Positions 8,474 through 16,912 of a stretch of 64,000 nt of DNA are shown in pieces; position 1 is the first letter of the stretch; every line of letters begins with the position of its first letter. The notes under the pieces were generated by a model. That model was not told the origin of the DNA. It worked only from the letters and a program-made list of their open reading frames with translations, and did not search any database. The stretch lies in contig NZ_CP015583.1 of the NCBI RefSeq assembly GCF_001941945.1, forward strand, positions 1,167,001 to 1,231,000, written 5' to 3'. The translations under genes and the position numbers were made by a program. The stretch comes from Roseomonas gilardii (lineage in GTDB: Bacteria > Pseudomonadota > Alphaproteobacteria > Acetobacterales > Acetobacteraceae).

Positions 8474-9253
8474 ATGCCGCCGGAAAGCACGCCCGGGACC
8501 CAGACGCTGTTCCGCGGCCTCGCCGTGCTGGAGGCGGTGGCCTGTGGGGCACGCGACCTGTCCGCGCTGTGCCGCGCGCTGGGGCTGAGCCGCAGCACCA
8601 CGCAGCGGCTCGCCAGCGCGCTGGTGAAGGCGGGCTATCTCCGGGGTGAGGGCGACGGCTACGCGCTGGGGGCGAAGTTGATCGAGCTGGGCTTCCAGGC
8701 GCGGGAGCAGGTGCCGCTGGCGCGCCTCGCCCGGCCGCATCTGGAGGCTCTGGCCGAGCGCACGCAGGACACGGTGCATCTCGGCCTGCCCGACGGGGCG
8801 GAGGTGCTCTACCTCGACAAGATCCCGGGCCAGCGCGGGCTGGAGATGCGCTCGCGCATCGGCCACCGCATGCCCATGGCGCTGACCGGCGTGGGCAAGG
8901 CGCTGATGCTCGACCTGCCGGAGGATCGCTGGCGGGCGCTCTACGAGAACGGCCTTGCCCATCCCGCCAGCCGCGGCTCGCCGCGCCCCTGGGAGGCCTA
9001 TCGCGACGAGATGCGGCGCTATGCCACGCAGTCCGTGGCGCTGGACTTCGCCGAGAACGAGATCGGCATCCACTGCGTCGCGGCCCCGGTGCGCGACGCC
9101 GGGCGCGGCATCGTGGCGGCGGTCAGCCTCGCCTCCGCCGCGCAGCACATGCCGGAGGAACGGATGCTGCGGCTGGTGCCGGAGGTCGCGGCCACGGCGG
9201 AGGCCATCTCGCGCAGCCTCGGCTGGCGCGCCGCCGCGCCGCGTGCGGCGTGA
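8474..9253 (+). CDS. IclR family transcriptional regulator of the 2-keto-3-deoxygalactonate operon
   Basis: 259-aa regulator. The N-terminal winged helix (residues 10-70) contains LGLSRSTTQRLASALVKAGYL. The C-terminal IclR effector-binding domain (80-255) includes GHRMPMALTGVGKALM. The start is supported by GGAGGGG just upstream. The gene lies 16 bases before dgoK in one direction, so it probably controls dgoK-dgoA and itself, with 2-keto-3-deoxygalactonate or galactonate as likely effector. Confidence 0.88.
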   Translation: MPPESTPGTQTLFRGLAVLEAVACGARDLSALCRALGLSRSTTQRLASALVKAGYLRGEGDGYALGAKLIELGFQAREQVPLARLARPHLEALAERTQDTVHLGLPDGAEVLYLDKIPGQRGLEMRSRIGHRMPMALTGVGKALMLDLPEDRWRALYENGLAHPASRGSPRPWEAYRDEMRRYATQSVALDFAENEIGIHCVAAPVRDAGRGIVAAVSLASAAQHMPEERMLRLVPEVAATAEAISRSLGWRAAAPRAA

Positions 9254-9269
9254 AGCAGGAGAGGAACGC

Positions 9270-10256
9270 ATGAGCAAAGACCGGATGGAGGACCGCGCCA
9301 CGGGCGGGGCGGCGGCATCGCGGAAACCGGCCCTGATCGCGCTGGACTGGGGTACGACGTCCCTGCGCGCCTATCTGCTGGGACCGGACGGCGCCGTGCT
9401 GGACAGCCGCAGCGCGCCGCAAGGCATCATGCAGGTTTCCGGCGGCGATTTCGCGGCGGTCTTCGAGGCCGTGACCGGCGAATGGCGCCGGCGCTGGCCG
9501 GAGCTGCGTTCCATCGCCGCCGGGATGATCGGCAGTGCCCAGGGCTGGGTGGAGGCCCCCTATCTGCCCTGCCCGGCCGGGCCGGAGGAGCTGGCCGGCG
9601 GGCTGGTGCCGGTGCCGGGCGGCGCGCTGCTGGTGGTGCCGGGCGTCGCCCGGTACGGCGAGGCCCCGAACGTGATGCGCGGCGAGGAAACGCAGATCGC
9701 CGGCGCGTTGGCGCTGGACCCCGCGCTGCGCGAGGGATCGCTGCTGGTCATGCCGGGCACCCATTCCAAATGGGTGAGCATCGAGCAGGGCCGCATCGCG
9801 CGCTTCGACACCTACATGACCGGCGAGCTCTTCGCCCTGCTGCGCGGGCATTCCATCCTGGGCCGCTTCGCCCGGGATCTGCCGAAGCCGGCGGAGGATG
9901 CGGCGGCCGATGCCGCCTTCCTGCGGGGCGTGCGGGCGGTGCGGGAGGGTGGCCATGTCGCGCCGCTGCTCTTCTCGGCGCGCGCGCTGGTGCTGACCGG
10001 GGGGCTGCGGCCGGAGCTGAGCCTCGACTATCTCTCCGGCCTGCTGATCGGCGAGGAACTGCTGTGCGGGTTGCGGGACCGGACGGAAGGCGTGGTGCTG
10101 ATCGGCGATCCCGCCCTCTGCCGACGCTACCGCGAGGCGCTGGCCCTGCTGGGCGTCTCCGAGGTCCGAGAGATCGAGAACGCCGCCATCGCCGGCCTCT
10201 GGCGCATCGCCGTCCAGGCGGGGCTCGTCGCCGGAACATCCAAGGAAGCCGCCTGA
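9270..10256 (+). CDS. dgoK: 2-dehydro-3-deoxygalactonokinase
   Basis: 328-aa sugar kinase of the DgoK family. It phosphorylates 2-keto-3-deoxy-D-galactonate with ATP to give the 6-phosphate, step two of the De Ley-Doudoroff galactonate pathway. The N-terminal phosphate loop is ALDWGTTSLRAYL. MIGSAQGWVEAPYLPCPA and VMPGTHSKWV are family motifs, and VLIGDP lies near the C-terminus. GGAGAGG precedes the ATG. Its stop overlaps the dgoA start (TGATG), indicating coupled translation so that kinase and aldolase are made together. Confidence 0.92.
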   Translation: MSKDRMEDRATGGAAASRKPALIALDWGTTSLRAYLLGPDGAVLDSRSAPQGIMQVSGGDFAAVFEAVTGEWRRRWPELRSIAAGMIGSAQGWVEAPYLPCPAGPEELAGGLVPVPGGALLVVPGVARYGEAPNVMRGEETQIAGALALDPALREGSLLVMPGTHSKWVSIEQGRIARFDTYMTGELFALLRGHSILGRFARDLPKPAEDAAADAAFLRGVRAVREGGHVAPLLFSARALVLTGGLRPELSLDYLSGLLIGEELLCGLRDRTEGVVLIGDPALCRRYREALALLGVSEVREIENAAIAGLWRIAVQAGLVAGTSKEAA

Positions 10257-10879
10257 TGTCCTTCCAGACCTATCTCGACCGCCTGCCGCTCATCGCCATC
10301 CTGCGCGGCGTCACGCCGGAGGAGGTGGTGCCCATCGGCGAGGCGCTGGTGGAGGCGGGCTTCGCCATCATCGAGGTGCCGCTGAACTCGCCGCAGCCCG
10401 TGGACAGCATCCGCCGCCTCGCCAGCCGCTTCGGCCGGGACGTGCTGATCGGCGCCGGCACGGTGACGGCCCCGGCGCAGGTCGCCGACGTGGCCATGGC
10501 GGGCGGGCGGATCGTCGTCATGCCGCATGCCGACGCCACGGTGATCCGCGCCGCCAAGACCACCGGCCTGTTCTGCACGCCGGGCATCGCCACGCCGACC
10601 GAGGGCTTCGCCGCGCTGGCCGCCGGGGCGGATGCGTTGAAGCTCTTCCCGGCCGAGCTGCTGACGCCGCCGGTGCTGAAGGCGATGCGCTCCGTCTTCC
10701 CGAAGGAGGCGCGCTTCCTGCCCGTGGGCGGCATCACGCCGCAGAACATGGGCGGCTTCCGCGCCGCTGGCGCTGCCGGCTTCGGCCTGGGTTCCGCGCT
10801 CTACAAGCCGGGCATGGAGGCGGCGGAGGTCGGCCGGAACGCCCGGGCTTTCGCCGAGGCCTGGCGGGCGCAGGGCTAG
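10256..10879 (+). CDS. dgoA: 2-dehydro-3-deoxy-6-phosphogalactonate aldolase
   Basis: 207-aa class I KDPG/KDPGal aldolase (TIM barrel). It splits 2-keto-3-deoxy-6-phosphogalactonate into pyruvate and glyceraldehyde 3-phosphate. Visible motifs are IAILRGVTPEE (residues 12-22), IEVPLNSP with the conserved Glu, GAGTV, and LKLFPAE with the Schiff-base Lys (near 126), then PVGGI. The start overlaps the dgoK stop by one base. Galactonate dehydratase (dgoD) is not in this window, so the upper pathway must be encoded elsewhere. Confidence 0.92.
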   Translation: MSFQTYLDRLPLIAILRGVTPEEVVPIGEALVEAGFAIIEVPLNSPQPVDSIRRLASRFGRDVLIGAGTVTAPAQVADVAMAGGRIVVMPHADATVIRAAKTTGLFCTPGIATPTEGFAALAAGADALKLFPAELLTPPVLKAMRSVFPKEARFLPVGGITPQNMGGFRAAGAAGFGLGSALYKPGMEAAEVGRNARAFAEAWRAQG

Positions 10880-10884
10880 GAGGG

Positions 10885-10904
10885 CCCGGCCGGATAGGGC
10901 CGGG
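10885..10904 (+). terminator. Hairpin after dgoA (no T-run)
   Basis: CCCGGCC-N6-GGCCGGG, a perfect 7-bp stem starting 6 bases after the dgoA stop. No T-tract follows, so it could be an RNA 3'-end stabiliser or a weak terminator. Confidence 0.35.
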
Positions 10905-10969
10905 AAGCAAACTCCCGACTCCTATGGCGCAAGTTGACGAAAGGACCTGTTCACCGGCACGTTCAGTCC

Positions 10970-11080
10970 GTGAGCACCCATCTCTCCCTGCTGGCCAACC
11001 GACGCCGACGCTGCTTGTCAGCGGCGGTACTGGCGGCTGCGCGTGGAATGGCCCTTTCTGGTGGACATAGCCGTTTGTAA
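10970..11080 (+). CDS. Putative argC leader peptide with four consecutive Arg codons
   Basis: 36-codon ORF beginning with GTG and ending TAA at 11078-11080, ahead of argC. Codons 11-14 are CGA CGC CGA CGC (11000-11011), four arginines in a row, followed by TGC. Two of them use CGA. No strong Shine-Dalgarno precedes the GTG; an in-frame TTG lies 12 codons upstream. Together with the terminator at 11121-11156 and a 7-base alternative pairing, it has the layout of a ribosome-mediated attenuator responding to charged tRNA-Arg. The ORF and structures are seen directly; translation and regulation are inferred. A different ORF (ATG 10924 to 11071) overlaps it in another frame. Confidence 0.5.
   Translation: MSTHLSLLANRRRRCLSAAVLAAARGMALSGGHSRL
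11004..11041 (+). promoter_or_regulatory. Leader hairpin over the Arg codons plus antiterminator segment
   Basis: CGCTG (11009-11013) pairs with CAGCG (11019-11023), and the stem extends outward past one mismatch to 11004/11028. It covers part of the Arg codon run. Just 3' of it, GGCTGCG (11035-11041) is complementary to CGCAGCC (11126-11132), the 5' arm of the terminator. A ribosome stalled on the Arg codons would open the first stem and could favour the antiterminator pairing. Confidence 0.45.
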
Positions 11081-11120
11081 GGCATCCAGCAGATCCAGGA
11101 GCTGAACGCTCACTCTTCAG

Positions 11121-11156
11121 ACCCCCGCAGCCTCCCGGCTCCGGGGGTTTTCTTTT
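11121..11156 (+). terminator. Intrinsic terminator (attenuator) immediately upstream of argC
   Basis: Arms 11121-11132 and 11137-11148 form a stem of 7 bp, one C-C mismatch and 4 bp, with a TCCC loop, followed by TTTTCTTTT. It ends only 26 bases before the argC ATG, in the sense direction, so it can hardly serve any purpose except controlling read-through into argC. Confidence 0.75.
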
Positions 11157-11181
11157 GCCCGAATCCCAGAAGGACACCACC

Positions 11182-12159
11182 ATGAGCATTCGCGCCGGCA
11201 TTGTCGGGATCAGCGGTTTTGGCGGCGGCGAGGCGATGCGCCTGATCGCGAGCCACCCTTCGTTCGAGCTGGTCTATGCGGCGGGCGAAGGCAGCGCGGG
11301 CAGCCGTTTGGTGGACCGCTTCCCCGGTGTGCCGGCCAAGCTCGCTGGACTGGTGATCGAGAAGTGGGACCCCGAGACCCTGCCGAAGCTCGACGTGCTG
11401 TTCGCGTCGCTGCCCACGGGCACCTCGGCCGAGGCACTGGCGCGCGTCCCCAGGGACGTGAAGATCGTCGATATCGGCGGCGACCACCGCTACGTCGAGG
11501 GTTGGGCGTACGGCCTGGCCGATGTCTGGCCGGCCCAGATCGAGGGACAGGTCCGCGTTGCCAACCCCGGCTGCTTCCCCGCGGCGACGCTGACCGCGTT
11601 GGCGCCGCTGCTGGCCGACAAGCTGATCGAGCCCGGCAACATCGTGATCGACGCCAAGACCGGCATCTCCGGTGCCGGCCGGGGCGGCGCCGACAGCAGG
11701 TTCGGCTATGCCGAGAGCAACGAGAACCTCGTGCCCTATGGTCTGCTCAGGCACGTCCACATGCCCGAGATGGCCAGGACGATCGAGCGGCTGAGCGGCG
11801 GCAGCGCCGCCGGGCTGGTGTTCACGCCACACCTGGTACCGATGACCCGCGGCGTACTCGCCACCATGTACTGCCGCGGCCGCGCCACCACGGACCAGTG
11901 CCTGGACGCGGCCCGGCGCTTCTACGCCGGGCGGGCTTTCGTCCGCGTGACCGACAAGCCGCCGCAGACCAAATGGGCTACCGGCTCGAACCTCGCATTC
12001 GTCAGCTACGCGGCCGATCCTGAGCGCAACCTGGTGATCGCGATGGGCGTGGTCGACAATCTTGGCAAGGGAGCGGCCGGCCAGGCGGTCCAGAATGCGA
12101 ACCTGATCTGCGGCCTGCCGGAAACCACGGGGCTGGACGGCGTTCCCGTTTGGCCATGA
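11182..12159 (+). CDS. argC: N-acetyl-gamma-glutamyl-phosphate reductase
   Basis: 325-aa NADPH-dependent enzyme of arginine biosynthesis. It reduces N-acetylglutamyl 5-phosphate to the semialdehyde. The N-terminus has a Rossmann fold (GIVGISGFGGGEAMRLI). The catalytic Cys131 lies in ANPGCFPAATL, and the active-site His is in TPHLVPMTRG. AGAAGGA sits 7 bases before the ATG. It is alone: no other arg gene is nearby, and the preceding dgo operon is unrelated. Third-position choices look a little less uniform than in the dgo genes, so acquisition with its leader is possible but unproven. See the leader and terminator entries for its probable control. Confidence 0.93.
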   Translation: MSIRAGIVGISGFGGGEAMRLIASHPSFELVYAAGEGSAGSRLVDRFPGVPAKLAGLVIEKWDPETLPKLDVLFASLPTGTSAEALARVPRDVKIVDIGGDHRYVEGWAYGLADVWPAQIEGQVRVANPGCFPAATLTALAPLLADKLIEPGNIVIDAKTGISGAGRGGADSRFGYAESNENLVPYGLLRHVHMPEMARTIERLSGGSAAGLVFTPHLVPMTRGVLATMYCRGRATTDQCLDAARRFYAGRAFVRVTDKPPQTKWATGSNLAFVSYAADPERNLVIAMGVVDNLGKGAAGQAVQNANLICGLPETTGLDGVPVWP

Positions 12160-12305
12160 TGCAGGCGGGCCTCCGGGCCGTTGTTCAATCCGCTTCGTAG
12201 GCCCGCCCAGGGTTGAAAGCGGCCTCGCCGATCGGGTTTTCACCCCGGGGATCGCTCCCGTCCGGGCGCCGCCAGCGGAGGTGCCCGGCCTTCGCCCCGT
12301 CCGCC

Positions 12306-13517
12306 TCAGCCCCGTCGGCCGGACGGCGGCGCGCCGAGATTCATCCAGGCCGCCACGAGGCAGGCCGCGAAGGCCATCGCCGCCCCCGCCGCGGCGATGC
12401 CCTGGATGCCGAGCCCCGCGATGGCAATTCCGGCGAGCAGCGCGCCCGTGGCCTGGCCCAGGAACATCGCCGAGGAATTCGCCGCCAGCACCACGTTGCG
12501 AGCCTCCGGCACCAGCGCCACCAGCCTTGTCTGCAGCAGCGGCGCCAGCGCGAAGGCGCAGGCGCCCGCCACCAGGATCACCCCGCCCTGGAACAGGATC
12601 GCGCTCGCCATGCCATCCGCCGCGCCGGAGAGCAGGGCATAGTGCGCCAGTGCCGCCAGCACCATCACCGCCGGCAGCAGCCAGAGCTTCCGCACCGCCC
12701 CATGATCCGCCATCCAGGCCCCCAGCGGGATGCCGGCGAAGGAGGCGGCGCCGACCAGCGCCTGCATCAGCCCGACCTGCCCGCCAGTCAGGCCGCTCAC
12801 CCGGTTCACCGCCGGGCCGATGAAGGCACTGGTGCAGAAGCTGGCACCGAAGGCTAGGAAGGTGACCGCCAGGGTCTTGCGCACCCCCGTCCGCATCAGG
12901 TTGCCGAGGCCGCGCAGCCCGCCGTGCTCTCCGGCCACCTCGGGCAGCAGCAGCCGGATCGCCAGTGCCGCGCCCAGGGAAAGAAGGGCGGCGAGGCCGA
13001 AGGCGCCGCGCCAGCCGAAGACCTCGCCGGCCAGGGAACCCAGCGGGACGCCGAACAGGAAGGCGCAGGTGGAGCCCGCCACCACCGTCGCCAGGGCGCG
13101 GCCGCGATGCTCGGGCGTGGACAGCGCCGCCGCCGTGGCCGCGGCCGCCGGCACCACCATCCCGGCCGCCATGCCGCAGAGCAGGCGCAGCCCCATCAGC
13201 GCGGCGAAGGAATGGGTCACCACGATCAGCCCGTTCAGCAGCGCGAGCAGGCAGAGCATCCCCACCAGCAGCCGGCGCCGGGGCCAGCGGGCGGTGAGCG
13301 CCGCCAGGAAGGGGGCGGAAAGGCCGAAGGCCATGGCGAAGACCGTGGCCACCTGCCCGGCCTGCGCGACAGGGATGGCAAGATCCGATGCCATCTCGTT
13401 CAGCAGGCCGGACACCACGAAGGTCTGGGTCGAGGTGGCGAAGGAGGCGGCGGCAAGGACGGGCACGCGGCTGGATCGTCCCGCCTGGTCGGTGGCGGGA
13501 GGGGGGGATGCGGACAT
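12306..13517 (-). CDS. MFS transporter (drug/arabinose efflux type)
   Basis: 403-aa major facilitator protein with 12 predicted membrane helices and a short N-terminal cytoplasmic tail. The motif ARWPRRRLLVGM after helix 2 corresponds to MFS motif A, and STPEHRGRALATVVAG lies in the helix 4-5 region. The pattern (two six-helix halves, no large loop except the central one) fits the DHA1 or AraJ-like exporters. The substrate is unknown. It is convergent with argC and divergent from the rhodanese gene (81 bases apart). Confidence 0.82.
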   Translation of the reverse strand: MSASPPPATDQAGRSSRVPVLAAASFATSTQTFVVSGLLNEMASDLAIPVAQAGQVATVFAMAFGLSAPFLAALTARWPRRRLLVGMLCLLALLNGLIVVTHSFAALMGLRLLCGMAAGMVVPAAAATAAALSTPEHRGRALATVVAGSTCAFLFGVPLGSLAGEVFGWRGAFGLAALLSLGAALAIRLLLPEVAGEHGGLRGLGNLMRTGVRKTLAVTFLAFGASFCTSAFIGPAVNRVSGLTGGQVGLMQALVGAASFAGIPLGAWMADHGAVRKLWLLPAVMVLAALAHYALLSGAADGMASAILFQGGVILVAGACAFALAPLLQTRLVALVPEARNVVLAANSSAMFLGQATGALLAGIAIAGLGIQGIAAAGAAMAFAACLVAAWMNLGAPPSGRRG

Positions 13518-13598
13518 GCGCGGAAAGAGGTCCCTGCCTGTATGGACGCGGCGCCCTCATCAAACCAGATTGCATCCAACAGATCGAGGAGCCCTGGA

Positions 13599-14012
13599 AT
13601 GACGATCGAGGATGTGCCGCCCGGCCTGGTCTGGGACAGGCTGCGCGACGATCCGGACGCCATGCTGGTGGATGTCCGGACCGATGCGGAATGGAATTTC
13701 GTGGGCCTGCCGGATCTTTCGGAACTGGGGCGCCAGCCGGCGCTGATCCCCTGGCAGGTCTATCCGTCCATGCAGGTCAATGGCGGGTTCGCCGACATGC
13801 TCCGGCGGGCCGGGGCGAAGCCGGAAACGCCGCTCTATTTCATCTGCCGCTCCGGCGCCCGGTCCCTGGCCGCGGCGCAGACGGCGCAGGCCGCCGGCTA
13901 CGGGAAGGCCTATAACGTCGCGGATGGCTTCGAGGGGCCGCCCGATGCGTCGGGCCACCGCGGCACGGTGGCGGGCTGGAAGGCCGAGGGGCTGCCCTGG
14001 CGGCAGCGCTGA
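13599..14012 (+). CDS. Rhodanese-like domain protein
   Basis: 137-aa single-domain rhodanese homologue, cytoplasmic. The N-terminal part MLVDVRTDAEWNFVGLPDL is the usual rhodanese strand-helix. The active-site loop CRSGARSLAAA carries Cys near residue 85, so sulfurtransferase activity is plausible. Other family members move sulfane sulfur from thiosulfate or mercaptopyruvate to cyanide or to proteins. The SD GAGGAG precedes the ATG by 6 bases. It is divergent from the MFS gene; no operon partner is seen. Confidence 0.85.
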   Translation: MTIEDVPPGLVWDRLRDDPDAMLVDVRTDAEWNFVGLPDLSELGRQPALIPWQVYPSMQVNGGFADMLRRAGAKPETPLYFICRSGARSLAAAQTAQAAGYGKAYNVADGFEGPPDASGHRGTVAGWKAEGLPWRQR

Positions 14013-14069
14013 GGATGCGGGAAGGGGCGCGCCCCGCGGGACGCCCCCTGCCGCCATCCGCGCGGCGGA

Positions 14070-15077
14070 TCACTCCACCTTCACGTTCGCGGCCCGGGCC
14101 ACGTCGCCCCAGCGCTTGGTCTCGGCGGCCACGAATTCCTTGAACTCGGCCGGGGTGAAGCCGCTGGGCGAGATCCCCAGCTCCTCGTAGCGCGCCGTCA
14201 CCTCCGGCGACCGGACCGCGGCAAGGGCCTCCTTGTTCAGCTTCTCCACGATGGCGGGCGGCGTGCCCGCCGGGGCGAAGAGGCCGTGCCAGGACAGGGA
14301 TTCGAAGCCCGGCAGCGTTTCCGCCAGCGCCGGCACGTCCGGCGCGACCTTCATGCGTTCCTTGGAGCCGACGCCGATCGCCCGCAGCCGCCCGTCGCGC
14401 GCATGCGGCCAGGCGGAGGAGAAGTTGTCGAAGCTCATCGGCAGGGAGCCGCCGAGCATCTCGGTCATGATCTGGCCGCTGCTGCGATAGGGCACGTGCA
14501 CCGCATCCGTGCCGGTCATCTGCAGGAACAGCACGCCCGCCAGGTGGATCGAGGTGCCGACACCGGAGGAACCGTAGTCGAAGGAGCCGGGCTTGGCCTT
14601 CATCAGCGCCACCAGCTCCGTCACGTTGGAGGCGGGCACGTTGTTGGCGACGACGAGGATGTTCGGCTGCGTCGCCAGCAGCGCCACCGGCGCGAAGTCC
14701 TTCTGGCTGTCGAACGGCATCTTCGGATAGATGCTGGCATTGATCGCATGGCTGCTGATCGTGCCGACGCAGAGCGTATAGCCGTCCGGCGCGGACTTGG
14801 CGCAGACATCGCTGCCGATGTTGCCACCGGCACCCGCACGGTTCTCCACCACCACCGGCTGGCCCAGCCGCTTGCTCATGGTCTGTCCGACCAGCCGCGC
14901 CACGAGGTCGGTGGTGCCGCCGGCGCCGAAGGGCACGATCACGCGGATCGGCCGGTCGGGGTAGTTCGCCACGGCCTTGTCCTGAGCCTGGGCCGGCTGG
15001 GCGCCACCCCAGGCAAGGCCGAGCAGGGTTCCGCAGGCGGCCAGCAGCGTGGCCCTTCGGGTGCGGCGGGCGGTCAT
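14070..15077 (-). CDS. Tripartite tricarboxylate transporter substrate-binding protein (Bug family)
   Basis: 335-aa periplasmic solute receptor. The signal peptide spans residues 1-31 (RR-containing n-region, then LLAACGTLLGLAWGGAQPAQA). The mature start YPDRPIRVIVPFGAGGTTDLVARL is the hallmark of Bug/TctC receptors that bind carboxylates. GGAGGAA precedes the ATG. No TctA or TctB membrane genes are adjacent, so it is an orphan receptor, as is common for this family in Acetobacteraceae and Burkholderiales. Confidence 0.92.
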   Translation of the reverse strand: MTARRTRRATLLAACGTLLGLAWGGAQPAQAQDKAVANYPDRPIRVIVPFGAGGTTDLVARLVGQTMSKRLGQPVVVENRAGAGGNIGSDVCAKSAPDGYTLCVGTISSHAINASIYPKMPFDSQKDFAPVALLATQPNILVVANNVPASNVTELVALMKAKPGSFDYGSSGVGTSIHLAGVLFLQMTGTDAVHVPYRSSGQIMTEMLGGSLPMSFDNFSSAWPHARDGRLRAIGVGSKERMKVAPDVPALAETLPGFESLSWHGLFAPAGTPPAIVEKLNKEALAAVRSPEVTARYEELGISPSGFTPAEFKEFVAAETKRWGDVARAANVKVE

Positions 15078-15230
15078 GGGGGCATTCCTCCGGAAGAACG
15101 ACGGCGCGGGATGTCGTTCATCATTTATATGGATTAACTTTCAGAAAATATCACGCCATCCGGAGGCTGTCACGCTGCCGAACTGGTCAGGTGCAGGCGC
15201 GTTCTCCTGCTTCCCGGAGAATGACGCGCC

Positions 15231-16002
15231 ATGGCCCAGATGCCGCAGGACCACAGGTTTTCCGCCGATGACCGGCCCGCCCTGCTGCGGCAGGTCCATG
15301 CCCGCCTGTGCGAGGCCTATCACTGCCCCATCGCCTATTTCCACGCGCTCGATCCGCTGGACGAGCTCCGTTTCCTCGCTGCTGTCACACCGTACGAAGA
15401 ACGCCGACAGCGCCCGCGCCTTCCGCCAGTTGCGGGAACGTTTCCCGGACTGGGAAAGCGTGCGGGACGCGCCGGTGGCCGAAGTCGAGGCCGCCATCGC
15501 CCCCTGCACCTGGCCCGAGGCGAAGGCGCCGGCCCTGCAACGCACGCTGCGGGCCCTGACCGAGCGGCAGGGGCGGCTGGACCTTGGCCATCTCGCCGGC
15601 ATGGAGGTGGCGGAGGCGCGCGACTGGCTCGAATCCCTGCCCGGCATCGGGCCGAAGACCAGTGCCGCCGTACTGTCCTTCTCCTCCCTGCGACGCCGCG
15701 CCCTGCCGGTGGACAGCCATCATCATCGGGTCGCCATCCGGCTGGGGCTGATCCCGCCGAAGCTCGCGGTCGGCCCGGCGCATCGCGTGCTGGAGGCCAT
15801 GCTGCCGCCCGAATGGGACGCGCAGCAGGTCTATGACGACCACGAGGTGCTGATGCTCCACGGTCAGCGGTGCTGCTTCTTCCGCCAGCCGGCCTGTCAT
15901 CGCTGCGTGCTGCTCGATCTCTGTCCGACCGGGCAGGAACGGCGTGGCGGCGCCAAGAGCGGGGTGGAAGAGGGGGAGGGCTTCCATGGTCTTCCGGGAT
16001 AG
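15231..16002 (+). pseudogene. Endonuclease III-like DNA glycosylase/AP lyase with a +1 frameshift
   Basis: Nth-type base-excision repair enzyme broken by one extra base. Reading from ATG 15231 gives a normal N-terminus ending DPLDEL at about 15368; the homologous continuation VSSLLSHRTKNADSARAF is in the +1 frame from 15370. Removing one C at 15366-15369 restores a 256-codon gene. Downstream features are intact: helix-hairpin-helix LPGIGPKTSAAVL with the catalytic Lys, VDSHHHRVA with the catalytic Asp, and four Cys (C-x6-C-x2-C-x5-C) near the end for the 4Fe-4S cluster. It may be a real mutation, a sequencing error or, less likely, programmed +1 frameshifting. Confidence 0.8.
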
Positions 16003-16071
16003 AAACGACCCGTTGCCACGCGTCCGGGGTTATTGTTCCCTATCAAGAACAACCTTGGCGAGAATCTCCGC

Positions 16072-16893
16072 ATGTCATCCCTTTTGGCAGCCCTGGCCAC
16101 CTTCCTGGCCCTGTCGCTTCCCGCCGTCGCGGCCACGCTGCGTCTCGAAAGCGGCGTGGAGAGCCTGAGCTTCGACAGCGGCGAACTCCTCCAGGACCGG
16201 GAGGCGGCAGAGATCGAGATCGTGGCGGACCCCGCCTATCACCAGCCCCGGCGGTACAGGGCCCTGCCGCTCGCCTCCTTCCTGTCGCGCCTGACGCCCC
16301 CCGAGGACAGTGTCCTGGAAACCGTGGCGCTGGATGGCTATGCGGCGCAGATCCCGCTGCGTGCCGTTCTCGGCACCGGGGGCGAGGAGGGCAGCCGCGC
16401 CTGGATCGCCGTCGAGCCGGCCGATGCCCCCTGGCCCGCCATGCCCGGCAAACCCGTGGGGACGGGGCCGTTCTACATCGTCTGGGAAAGGCCCGAGGCC
16501 AGCGGCATTCCGACCAAGTACTGGACCTACCAGCTCGCCACCCTGCGCTATGTCGCCTCGCCGACGGCCCGTTGGCCGATGATGGAGCCGGACCCGGCCC
16601 TGCCCGGCAGCCACCCGGCCCGGCGGGGCCTCGCCGTCTTCGTCACGCAGTGCCTGCCCTGCCACCGGATCAATGGCGGCGGCACGGCCATGCTGGGGCC
16701 GGACCTGAACCGCCCGATGAACCCGGTGGAGTATTTCCAGCCCGCCTCCCTGCGCCGCTATCTCCGCGACCCGGCCAGCCTGCGCCACTGGCCGGACCAG
16801 AAGATGCCGGGATTCACGGAGGAGCAACTGCCCGAGCGGGACATGGAAAGCCTCATCGCCTATCTGGCGCAGATGGCGGCCCAGCGCCCCTGA
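16072..16893 (+). CDS. Periplasmic c-type cytochrome with N-terminal sulfite-oxidase-like domain
   Basis: 273-aa exported protein. Residues 1-20 form a signal peptide ending AVA-ATL. The middle (about 25-165) resembles the oxidoreductase molybdopterin/MOSC-like fold in proteins annotated as cytochrome c family. The C-terminal domain has one haem site, CLPCH (near residue 196), and a distal Met in DQKMPGF, so one covalently bound haem is expected. It may pass electrons from a periplasmic dehydrogenase. The start at 16072 gives a good signal peptide; an upstream ATT/ATG-frame extension to 16033 does not. No partner gene is adjacent. Confidence 0.7.
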   Translation: MSSLLAALATFLALSLPAVAATLRLESGVESLSFDSGELLQDREAAEIEIVADPAYHQPRRYRALPLASFLSRLTPPEDSVLETVALDGYAAQIPLRAVLGTGGEEGSRAWIAVEPADAPWPAMPGKPVGTGPFYIVWERPEASGIPTKYWTYQLATLRYVASPTARWPMMEPDPALPGSHPARRGLAVFVTQCLPCHRINGGGTAMLGPDLNRPMNPVEYFQPASLRRYLRDPASLRHWPDQKMPGFTEEQLPERDMESLIAYLAQMAAQRP

Positions 16894-16912
16894 CGGGGCG
16901 CCGGCACCCTCT

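Noticed and set aside
10924-11071. Alternative ORF in the argC leader starting at ATG
   Set aside because: It overlaps the Arg-rich ORF in another frame, has no Shine-Dalgarno and no unusual codon cluster. It cannot be fully excluded as the translated leader.
11110-13575. 821-codon minus frame over argC and the MFS gene
   Set aside because: It is antisense to argC and out of frame with the MFS gene; both real genes have full family motifs.
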